This document shows positions 23,101-35,100 of a stretch of DNA of 64,000 nt, in pieces. The stretch comes from Edolisoma coerulescens (lineage: Eukaryota > Chordata > Aves > Passeriformes > Campephagidae): positions 108,013 to 172,012 of the forward strand of contig VWZW01002459.1 in the NCBI GenBank assembly GCA_013397115.1, in the 5' to 3' direction. Positions within the stretch are counted from its first letter, which is position 1; each line of letters starts with the position of its first letter. The position numbers were made by a program, and so were the translations under genes. The notes below the pieces were generated by a model. That model was not told the origin of the DNA and did not search any database. It was given only the letters and a program-made list of their open reading frames with translations.

Positions 23101-26100
23101 TCCCCATTTGTCAGACATCCCCGCCCTCAGTGTCAGTGACTGCTGACTGCCCCAGCCCAGCTCAGGTGACCACAAGTGCCCTGGTGGCTCCAGAACATTC
23201 CTGTTCCCTCCTTCCCCCTCAGGCCATGGCGTGCACCGAGCAGATCTGCATGGGCTCCGTGATGACCCCCAGCCCCCACGTCCGCAAGTCAGAGGACACC
23301 AGGACCAAGGAGGAGGTGCTGCTCCTGGCCAAGGACTTCATTGACCAGTACTACTCCTCCATCAAGAGGTGAGTGCTGGTGCAGGAGGCCACAGCCCAAG
23401 GCTGCTGCTGGGGCCGAGATGTCACACGTGTCACCTGCAGAGCTGCCCCAGCCCTGGGGCCCAGCACGGGACGGACCTGGAGCTGCTGGAGAGAGTCCAG
23501 AGGAGGCCACGGAGATGCTCCGAGGGCTGGAGCCCCTCTGCTCTGGAGCCAGCCCGGGAGAGCTCGGGGTACTCACCTGGAGAAGAGAAGGCTCCAGGGA
23601 GACCTCAGAGCCCCTTGCAGGGCCTAAAGGGGCTCCAGGAGAGCTGGAGAGGGACTTGGGACAAGGCATGGAGGGACAGGACACAGGGAATGGCTTCCCA
23701 CTGCCAGAGGGCAGGGATAGATGGGATATTGGGAAGGAATTGTTCCCTGGGAGGGTGGGGAGGCCCTGGCACAGGTTTCCCAGAGCAGCTGTGGCTGCCC
23801 CTGGATCCCTGGCAGTGTCCAAGGCCAGGCTGGACGGGGCTTGGAGCAGCCTGGGACGGTGGAAGGTGTCCCTGCCCATGGCAGGGGGTGGCACTGGATG
23901 GACTTTAAGGTCCCTCCCAACCCAGGCCATTCCATGATTCCATGACCTGATGTCCCACACTTGCGAGTCACAGCAGGGGGAGACTCTGGTTCTCCTTTAG
24001 CAGCTTCTTGAGTGGAGTCTCATTCCTGGTGTTTGCCGTATCACTGTCCTCTCCCCCAGTCCTCGCTCACCTGTTATCCCAGAGCTGGGATAACCATCTC
24101 CGCAATCCCTGTGTGTGTGGGAATGAGACATTCCAGGTGGAGAGCGGCAGCACTCCCTGCCCTCCACCTACCCCGCCACCTCCTCTGCTCCCAACCTGCA
24201 CAGATCCGGCTCCAAGGCCCACATGGAGAGGCTGGAGGAGGTGACCAAGGAGATTGAGGCCACTGACACGTACCAGCTGCGGGACACAGAGCTGATCTAC
24301 GGTGCCAAGCATGCCTGGAGAAATGCGGCGCGGTGCGTGGGCAGGATCCAGTGGTCCAAGCTGCAGGTGAGCACCAATCCCACCAGAAACACCCAGGAGA
24401 TTCCTGCCAAAGGGTGGGCTGGAGTTTGAGAGATGCAAATCCCGCTCTCCTGCCCCTGGGAAGTGCAGCACAGGCACAGGGGCAGGTTCAGCACGCACAG
24501 CTCCCCTCGACAGCTTTGGGATGCCGGCAGGAGCTGGAAAAGCATCCGTGGGGTGGGGGGAGATGAGGTGGCTGTGTCTGAAATGGAAGCTGGTCCATTT
24601 TCCAAAACCGGATCCTGCTCCAACATCTTCCCTGCTGTTTCCAAACCTGTTGCTCCGCCTGGAGAGAGGCAGCAGGACACGTTTGTCCTCGGTGCTGAGA
24701 TCTGGCAGGAGAGGGTTTGGCTCAGTGCCTTTTTGGCAAGGGAAGCATGGAACAGGATTGGAATCGGTGATCCCTAGGGAGTCCCTCGGTACAGGGATGT
24801 CCTCTCCTCCTGTAACCTGGAACAAATCCAGTGCTTCCGAGCAGTTCCTGTGGCTGCTCCACACAGGGAATGGGCACAGCCACTTCTGTGATCCTCCTTC
24901 CTGATTTCCCAATGCTTTCGTGGCTGCCCCTGGATCCCTGGAAGTGTCCCAGACCAGGTTGGATGGGGCTTGGAGCACCCTGGGGTAGTGGGAGGTGTCT
25001 CTGCCATGGGCAGGGCACGGAATGGGATCCTCTTTAAAAGTCCCATCCAACCCAACCCATTCCATGACTCCATGATTCCCTGTCCCTCAGACCTGTCCTG
25101 TTCCAGCTTTGAGTGCTGATCTACAGGAGGAGCAGAGAGGAATCCGTAACTGTGGGGGGATGAGGCAGGAACGGTGGCAGGTTGGGAGCATGGGAACGAG
25201 GGGGATTTTGCCTGAGCAGCAGATGAGTCACCTCTCCAAAGCAAAAGGGGCAGCTGGATTCGACATCCACGTGTTCCGAAGGCAGGGAACACATAATTAT
25301 GGAGCTTTAGATCCCCGAGAAGCCACGGTGGTGCCTGGAGTTCTCTGTGTGCTGCATTTCCTCCTGCTGGCTCTGCCCCAGGAGCTGGAACATCCCATAG
25401 GATCCCCACAACTGCTTCCCTGTTGCAGGTGTTCGATGCCCGGGACTGCACCACGGCCCATGGGATGTTCAATTACATCTGCAACCACATCAAGTATGCC
25501 ACCAACAAGGGGAACCTCAGGTGAGCCACCAGACAGTCAGAGGGTTTGTGTCCGAGGGCCTCTGGATGTGTGGAGATCCAGCTGGAGTCAGCTCTGGGCC
25601 ACTGCACAGCCAACACCATTCCCGGGAAGTGTTAGGGGGACCTGATCTGGGGTGAAGGAGTCCTGCTGGTCCAAGTCACGCTCTTCTTGCTGACTGTGGG
25701 ACCTCAGAGGGCAGATTTTTCCCATTATTTCCCCTTTCCCTATATTCTGCATCCAAGGCAGAGCATGGACTGCTGAAACCCTCTGTTGGCAGCCAGGAGC
25801 TGGCAACACCCCGAATTCCAGAGCCATGACTTCCTCCAGTGTGACACCTCTTTGAGGCTCACCCAGAGGTGGTGGCAGGCAGGGGCAGCACCTTTTCCTC
25901 CTCTCCCGCTGCTCCTGGCGCTCACCAGCGCTGCCTTTCCCTCGCAGATCCGCCATCACCATCTTCCCGCAGCGCACGGACAGCAAGCATGACTTCCGCA
26001 TCTGGAACGCGCAGCTGATCCGCTACGCCGGCTACAAACAGCCCGATGGCACCGTCCTGGGGGATCCCGCCAACGTGGAGCTGACCGAGGTACTCGACCC

Positions 26101-29100
26101 GCCCATCCCAGGGCTGCTGGGGACACTCAGGAGTTCTGAGCGTCCCCAAAGGGACGAGGGGCTGGGTCAAGCAGGTTGGGATTGTCCAGTGCAGCACCAC
26201 AGCGTGAGGTTGGGTTTGTGTCACCCTCAGGTGTTTTTCTGGGAAGAAAGGCTGGGTTTTGTCACTTTTCTACTTTTCTCACCCGTTTTCTCCTTCACCA
26301 TCACAGGCACAAGCGGTGATCCTACTGGGGATCAGTTCCAGGGTCATTTTCAGCCTAAATCTCCCCAGCTTGGCTGTGGGTGGGCTGGGACAGGCCACGC
26401 CCTGTTGTAGTTCCCGTGGGTGGAGGTTTTTGCTCAACCAATCCTGTTGAGATCCATGCCCAGGACCACCCAATTCGCCGCCCACAGTGCCTGAAGAGCA
26501 GGTGACCTGCTGGGACATCAACCCTGCCTTTATTTCCCCTGTAGATCTGCATCCAGCAAGGCTGGAAGGCGCCGTATGGGCGCTTCGATATCCTGCCCCT
26601 GCTCCTCCAAGCCAACGGCAATGACCCGGAGCTCTTCGAAATCCCGCCGGAGCTCGTGCTGGAAGTGCCCATCCGGCACCCCAAGTGAGTCGGGGGCAGC
26701 CCCAAAACTGCTCGAGGGCATCAGCAGGGCTGAGCTCCTCTGGTTCCACCTCTGCCATGGCTTGGGGGCTTCACCCAAGACCCTCGCCCAGGTCGTCCCT
26801 CCAGTAAAGCTGGCAGAGCCGGCAAGGAAGTTGTGTCCATGTCTCAGGGCTTTCCCTCATATCCAGATTGATTTTCTTGGAAAGTTTCCCTTTCCCTGAC
26901 GTCTCCTGGGGTTTACACCACTCCATAATCACCTTGTCCCCATAAACAGCCCCAAAGGGAGGTACCAATGGAGATGTTCCGCTCAAGTCCTTCACCCTGG
27001 TGGCAAAGTGGCCTCCCCCATCCCCGTGCCTGGTCTACTGCATTGGGCAGGAAATTCCCAGCTGGTTGCCTGATCCTGACTTTTTCCCGGCAGGTTTGAG
27101 TGGTTTAAGGACTTGGGCCTGAAGTGGTATGGGCTGCCAGCCGTTTCCAACATGCTCCTGGAGATCGGGGGCTTGGAGTTCTCTGCCTGCCCCTTCAGTG
27201 GCTGGTACATGGGCACGGAGATCGGCGTCCGCGACTACTGCGACAACTCCCGCTACAACATCCTGGAGGTAATTCATGGTGCTCCTGGAGGGTGTGGAGT
27301 CACTGGGGAGCAGGCAGGACACTGGGAGGGTGTTGGTTGGAGCGGGAGGGTGCAGGATATCCCTTCTCCTAGGGCTACATGGCCAAGGGTTGACAAAACC
27401 TTTGTGTCCTGTGGGGCCAGCAGGTGTCTGGCACAGCCGGTGTGATCCCTGTGGAGCTTCCCACAGGCTTCCCAAGGAATCTTGGGGATCAGCAGGCACC
27501 TCGGTTGAGGTCAATGCTAAAGCATGAGCGGGTGCAGAGACACTTGGTGGCTCCTCAGGGACATGCCTGCCCTTGGGGACCCTCCAGCTGGTCCCACAGC
27601 TCAGGGACTGCCCCCGCTGGGAGAGACAAAGCCAAGCCATGGGAAGGTCTCCGTGGAGGGGATGTGGATCCATCAGAGCCTTCCAAGGAATGCTGTGTTA
27701 TTTAGAGGGGTTCCATCCCTCCCCAGCCTCCTGAAAACCAGCGGGATGGAAGCAGTGTGAGTGTCCAGCTGCTCCTGGTGGCCTTCTCAGCAGCATTCGG
27801 CCACCTGCCCCTGCTCAGGGCAGGGGAAAGGCCATGCTCCTGCCATGGGGAGGGAAAGGCAGGATTTTTTCCCAGAGGAAGGCACAACACCAGCCCTTCC
27901 CTGCCCCGTGGGTGCCTTGTGCCAATCTGGGCCTCTCCCCTGGGTTCCTCTCCCCAAGCAGAGGTCTCCAATCCTTGGGTTTTGGCCATTAAACCCCTCT
28001 CCTCCTGCCGCGTATTGTTCCAGCAAGTGGCCAAGAAGATGAACCTGGACATGAGGAAAACCTCGTCGCTGTGGAAGGACCAGGCCCTGGTGGAGATCAA
28101 CATCGCCGTGCTCTACAGCTTCCAGGTGCCTCGGGACCCTGCTTCGTCTGGGCCAGGCTGGAGGGACACGGGGAGCGGGTGGGACCAGTGTGGGGACATC
28201 CACCCCAGGACGACGGCTGAAGTTGGGCTGGGCCTCCCTAACCTGGGCTTCTGCAGTGAGGTTTAATCATCTCCATGCCCTGGATGTTGTAAAACAGCCC
28301 TGCCAGCACCTGAGTCCTGCTGGCCCAGAGGGAATATCCCAATATAGGGAAAATCCAGCCCTTCTGGCCCATCTGTGAGGCAGGAATCGGCCCAGGTTCT
28401 CCCCCGGCCTGCACTTAAGGGTTGAGTAACAAAACCAGTCCTTGGCAAGCCAAGCTCGGAGGGTGGGGGTCCTTCCCAGAGCTGGGTCCGAGCTGCCCCA
28501 TTGGAAGAGCTTCCCAAGGTTCTGAGCAGAGGATGCTCCATCCCATTGATCCCATCTTTGCTTGGCCCAGGACAATTAATGGGGCAACAGGGCACATCTC
28601 TTCCCAAAGCACTGGGGCAGCCTCCTTGGGAAGACCAGGGTCAGCAGCCACCTTGGATCATCCCCAAAGGTCCTGTAAGACCATGGGAGTCAGGAATATT
28701 CGGGACAAACAGCTCCAAATGCAAAATTTTGGCTTTTGCCCTCGGGAATGTGTTGACAGCTGCTGGCTCTGCTCTCTTGTCCCCCGACAGAGTGACAAGG
28801 TGACCATCGTGGATCACCACTCGGCCACCGAGTCCTTCATCAAGCACATGGAGAACGAGTACCGGTGCCGGGGGGGCTGTCCCGCCGACTGGGTCTGGAT
28901 TGTCCCGCCCATGTCGGGCAGCATCACCCCGGTGTTCCACCAGGAGATGCTCAACTACCGCCTGACGCCCTCCTTCGAGTACCAGGTGCTGGCCCCACCC
29001 TCGCCTTCCACTGGCACCTTGCAGCCCAGGGCAGGGTGGGAGCAGGAACTCAGGAGGTGCAGGAAGGAGAGGGACACCGTCCAATTCCTTCCCAAGCTGT

Positions 29101-32100
29101 CCCTCAGTTCCGTGACAAGTCCGATCGGTGTTTCACCCTAATGCAGTGTAATAATGGGGTTTTGCCCCTCCCTGGGAATGTGGGACACCTGAGCTCCTGA
29201 TCTTTTAATCACAGAGCTCCTCTCCTTTGGAAGTGCCTAATGGGTGGGTGAGGAAATGGCCTGGAAAGCGCCTGGATCCCTGCCCATTCCAGCCTGCAGG
29301 ATTGAGAGGATGGCTCCTGTATCCCTCCCTTTCCAGCCTGTATCCCTGTATCCCTGCCTTTCTTGCCTGTATCCACCCGTATCCCCCTTCTCTCCATCCT
29401 GCAGGATTGAGAGGATGGATCCTGTATCCGTCCCCATTCCAGGTGCAGGTTTGAGAGGAAGGCTCCTGTATCCCTGCCCTTTCCAGCCTGCAGGTTTGAG
29501 AGGAAGGCTCCTGTATCCTTCCCTTTCCAGCCTGTATCCCTGCCCATTCAATCCCGCAGGATTGAGATGAAGGCTCCTGCATCCCTCCCCATTTCATCCT
29601 GTATCCCTGTTTCCCTCTTTTCTCCATCCTGCAGGATTGAGAGGNATATCCCTGCCCTTTCCAGCCTGCAGGTTTGAGAGGAAGGCTCCTATATCCCTGC
29701 CCTTTCCAGCCTGCAGGTTTGAGAGGAAGGCTCCTGTATCCCTGCCTTTCCAGCCTGTATCCCTCTCCATTCCATCCTGCAGGATTGAGAGGATGGCTCC
29801 TGGATCCCTCCCTTTCCATCCTGCAGGTTTGAGGGGATGGCTCCTGCATCCTGGGGATCCAGCAGTGGGACAGGGGCTCCTGCCCAGCAGGCCCAGCAGG
29901 CCGGGCAGGGATCAAACGCTGCTGCTGGAGTATTTACCGCTCCCGACCGCAGGAAGAGAAGCCCCTGAGCAAACATTCCCTGGTTATCCAGCCATCCCTG
30001 CTCCGGTGCTCTCCACACAATGTGACCTTTAGTCAAGAGCCCTCGAGGAACAATCACAAAGCAGGAGCAGTCTGTTCACTCCTGCAACCAACCCACCGGG
30101 CCCCCTGATGCTTCCTGGCCCTGACTGCAGCCTGCAAGGGCACGGAATGAGCTTCTGTGCGCTCGCTCCTGGCTCCAGCTGCCTCCCCTTCCCAAAGGGC
30201 CTCTTAGGGGAAAAAAAACCTGTGGCCAGGGCGGAGGGAAGGATCTGTTTCCATCACCTCTCCCCTTCTGGCGCTGCCTTCTCTTTGCCCGTGGCCTATT
30301 AACGCTGCTCTCGAGAGGTGACAGAGCAATTGGCCAGATGCTGTTACAAGCCAGGAGGCTTTATTAGATTGCAATTTTCCTGGGCACGTTCCATTGCCCA
30401 GAAAAAAGCCCCACGAGGCTCCAAGGATCAGGGACATAGAGAGGAGAGGGAGTGGCAGCTATTCCTCCCCTTCCTGACCGGAGGAATTTAACTCTCGGTG
30501 CTGTGGATGCTGCATTTCTCTGAGCTCTGAGCACTCCCCACCACCTGATCCCTGCTTTTCTCTCTCCTAGCCCGACCCCTGGAACACCCACGTCTGGAAA
30601 GGGGTCAATGGGACACCCACTAAGAAGAGGGCCATTGGCTTTAAGAAGCTGGCAAAGTAAGCACCAGCAGGCTCTGGAAAGGCCTGGAACGTTCGGGGCT
30701 GGTTTTGGACACCCTATGGGTGTGTGCATCACCCCACGGATGATGGGCTCTGAGCCTGGACTTGGGGCCACTGGAGGCTTTACCTGCCACGAGGGACATT
30801 TGGGGACCCTTTGAACACCCCCTTAGACCACCCAAAGGGCTGTGACCAGGTGAATACCAGACCTTGGATATTGTCTGTCCTCCCGAGCTGTTCATTCTCA
30901 GGAGGTCTTAATGCTCAGGGATGGCTTTCCCACTCTTTGAGGGTGTTTTCCCTGTTTGTCCTTCCTTTGGGGCAGGAAGATCCTCCCTCCCTGTTCAGGG
31001 CTGTGCTGGCACTGACAAGATGAAACTCCTGTCCATATTCCTGCTTTTCCCAGTGACTTTTCCCCTACTTGAGGAGCCTCCAGTGCGTGCCCAACCCTCC
31101 CAAACACCTGCTTGGGAAGGAAGGGGGGAGATGGGAACGAGGAATCTCCCTGCAGGTAGCAGATGGATCACGGCTGAGCTGAGATTCACACTTCATGGTC
31201 AGTTGACCCCTGGCAAGGGGCCACACCAGTCCCTCTTCCCTGCCAAGGCTCCTCAGCAGGGAATCAGGAATGAAGTGCAACTTGGACCCTTTGGCTGATC
31301 CTGGCCCAAATTCCTCCCCTGTGGGCCATTGGCAGAGAGGAGCTGCTGGTTCTGTGGCAGCAGAGCCCTGGGCCGAGGTGGGAGAGGGCTGGGTGTGCCC
31401 TGGGGATGGTGGCCAGGCTGCCAGGTGGCCCTGGCTCATCACAGCATCTCCCCACGCTTCAGCTTCCCCAAATCCCTTCCATCGATTTGTTCCCACTCTT
31501 CAGCTGTCACCTCCTGCAAGCTGTTTTTCCGTGGTGCATCCATAAACAGGATCGGCAGCTGAGGAATGTGCTCCCGCAGCTGACACCAGGGCTGGGCTGG
31601 TGGAAGAGCAGGAGGATTCATGGAGTTTGGAGGAACAATGCTTTTCTTGCTGTGTGCTCCGTTGAGGGATGGTTTTATAAAAATGCGAGTGTGGCAGGTG
31701 ATTTAAAAATAAAAAATCCCCATCGCTCCTGATGTAGGGAAAGGAATTATTTTTGTAGTTCACCATTAATCCTGTCTGGATCTGAGCTTATCAGCTGTAG
31801 AAGAGGCAGCCCGAGCCCAGAGCCCTGAGCAGGATTTGCTGCCTGCTCAGACTCCAAATTCTGGCCAAACCTGAGCCTTCAGAGCTGCAGTGGCTTCCCC
31901 TCCTGCCCCTTCCCTGCCCTGGGGCCAGTGCAGGTCCTGGGGACAGGGGACAGGGCCACCGTGGGAAAGCAGAGGTGCAGAGGAGCGGTGGCACAGCAGC
32001 GAACAGAGATGTTCCTGAGGCTGGTGGGGAGCAGCTGCCAGGGCAGGTGAGATAAACCAGCCTGGGGGAGTTGCTACCTCTTCTTTCCTCTTTTTTTCCT

Positions 32101-35100
32101 CCCTGAATGATCCCCCAAACCCAGAGCATTTCTGGGCAGGTGGGGCTGGGGGAAGCTGAACTTCTCCTGCCCAGTGTGACCCTTCCAGCTGCAGCCTCCA
32201 TTCCCCACAGCCCATCTGGAGGGGATGCAGGAACCCTGCTGAGCCCGATAACCTGGGGCAGGGGCTGTCAGAGTGAATCGAGCACTCTGAGGCCACAGAG
32301 ACGTTTTGTGCTCCCTCAGCCTCCCAAAAATTGCCTTTTCCCTGTTGCAACATCCAAATCCAGACCCGATGGATTTCTGCCTTTCTGGTGGCCCACTTAG
32401 AAAAAATGAAGATGTTCTGCGTGTAGGATGCATGCAGTGTTGATGAATGGCCCTAAAACGACAAACCCACAACCCTTGTCCCCCATCACAGTGCTCCCAC
32501 TGATGCCACAGGCAGGGGATCTGCATTCCTGGTGCTGCATCGCCTCGGCCAGGACTGGAGAGAGGCTGCTGACCTCCCCGGGCTGCTGTCAGAGCTGAAC
32601 CAGCAGGGAGAACTGCAGGAGAAGCAGCCAGTGATGGCTGCAGGCTCGGGAAGCAGCCAGCTGGGCACAGCCCTGCCACGGCTCGGGTGAAGGTGCCACC
32701 CCCGGCCTCGGCAGGGCTGCTCCTGCCAGGGGACCTCGCGGTGCCACTGGGGTGCAAACCACAGGCACTGAGACAGCTCAGGGTGACCTCGGTGTCCCCG
32801 GGCTCTGGGTGACGTGTGGAGCAGGGCTGGCCAGGGCGGCTCCTGCAGAACCTGGCTGGGTTTAAGGGATGGAGGAGCTGCTGTTCCTCCTGGAGCTCCA
32901 GCTCTGCTTGGTTCCGGCTTTTCCTTTGGCATTACCGGCCCCAAGTTCTTCTCCCGCTTCTCTGCCCCTGCGGAAACACCACCCCCGTGCCTGGCTGAGC
33001 ATTTTCCTCCTCAAACCCATCTATTTGAGCTCTGTGTGCAAGCTCCCCCATCTCCTCTTCCTCTCTGTCAAGTCAAGCTCTTCCAAAGCTTTCCAAATTT
33101 CCAAAAATTGATGCTGCAACTTTTTAAGGCAGGCTGTTTATTCAATAAGAAATAAAAAGATCTGGGTTCGAGGCACAGACAAAGACCAAGCCCTGACTGG
33201 GATTTATTCCCGCTTCCCAGGGCTGTGAAGTTCTCAGCCAAGCTGATGGGCCAAGCCATGGCCAAGAGGGTCAAGGCCACCATCCTGTACGCCACGGAGA
33301 CGGGGAAGTCCCAGGTCTACGCAAAAACTCTGTGCGAGATCTTCAAGCACGCCTTCGACGCCAAGGTATTGCACCAGCCCCCGGCTCGTGATGGGCGTGA
33401 AATCATGGGTGCTCCAAGGAAACACATGGCAAACAGCTGCCAAGGGCCTTCAGGATGTGACCTTGTGGGTCTGGGTTGGAGCCTGCACAGGGATTTTTCC
33501 AGCGGATTTCCTGCAGCCCTTGCAGCGCCCGTTTGCCCGTGGCCTCTTGGGTGGCAGCTCCAGGGCTGCCCGTGTCCCTCAGGGCTCCTGTTCCTGCCCT
33601 CCCCATGCAGAGATCTCGGCAGGGATGTGCTGTTCCCACCCCCGGGGGGCACTGGAGCCAGCCCAGGAGGCTCCCAGCTGTCTGTAACCTCTCTGTGCCC
33701 GCAGGTGATGTCCATGGACGAGTACGACGTCGTGCACCTGGAGCACGAGACCATGGTCCTGGTGGTCACCAGCACCTTCGGCAACGGGGACCCCCCCGAG
33801 AACGGAGAGGTAGGACAGCAGCGAGGGGGGGCTGCAGCAGGGGACAGCGGTGGGACAGCGGCAGGAACAGCCTCTTTTGGCTCGGACCGAGCTGGAGTGA
33901 CCCAAAACAGGTCCAGGTGCTGTGCCTGCCCCCAGCCTGCCCTGGAGCAGGGATATCTCCTGATTCCCTGCCGCGACACAGCCGCTGACCCACCGCCAGT
34001 GTCACCCAGAAGGTGACAGTCCCCTGGCTGGGGGCTGTGACCTTGTGCAGCCCTGGACAGCTGGGAACAGCGAGCAGGGAGCAGAGCCACGGCCCAGGCT
34101 GTGCCCAGGGCTTTGTTTCCTGCAAAACCTGGCAAAACTGATGGCCCTTTTTGATTCTTTTTCTGTAGAAATTCGGCTGTGCCTTAATGGAGATGAAGAA
34201 TCCCAACTCCAACCTGGAGGAGAGGAAGTAAGAGCACTCCAAACCCTTCCCCTCCCACTCCAAACCCTTCCCCTCTCACTCCAGCCCCTTCTCCTTCCAC
34301 TCCAAACCCCAGCGTGCAGGACAGGTTCCCTGCCTTCATCCTCTCACAAGGGAGCAGGAAATCCTCGGGCATGCGTCACCTTTGCAAATATCCAGGAATG
34401 GGACCTGCCTGGAGAGCCAGGGAATGGAGAGGGTGGAGGTCCCAGGAAGGACAAAGGCACGGAGTCAGGGGTGCCTGTGGATCCCTGTAATTCCCTGGGG
34501 TGACACTTTAAAGCTTCTCTCTTCAGCTTGAAGAGGCAGGAATCTATGACAAAAATAAATAAAGTGGGAATTTCCCCCAAATCATCGATTCTGAGAGCCA
34601 GGGCCTGTCCAGGAGACACCAAAATAGTACGAGTTGGAGGTAGAAGGGAGTTCCCAGCCTTGCAGATGTAGGTGGGGGAGGGCTCGGGAACCAGATTTAG
34701 CTCCATGCATGGTGTGAAAAGATTTCCAGGGAAAATAAGAGCAGCGATAATCCTGTGATGTTTGTAACCGGTACCTTGGAGACGGAATCTGGGATTGCAG
34801 AAAATCCCCCTTTATGGGAGAATGAGCTTTGAGCATCCCTGTGCACATCCCGGGGGCTGGGGAGGGAGGGCAGCGTGAACAACCATTTGGGGTCTCCTTT
34901 TAGCCATGAAGGATAAAATATTTCCCTGAACTGGGGCACGGCGCTGCCCTGGAATGTCTCCTGAGGTACTGACTGGCACAGGGCTGCTCCTTAATTAAGG
35001 ATGGAGCAGCCCTGGCTCGGGATCCAGGGCCATTCCAGCACCCTGGCCTGGAGCAGTGTCGGAGCAGTGATGAACACGGCAGGGACCCATCGGTGGCTCT

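Noticed and set aside
29279..29852. CRISPR-like array
   Set aside because: Units are contiguous without unique spacers and lie inside a vertebrate intron. It is a minisatellite.
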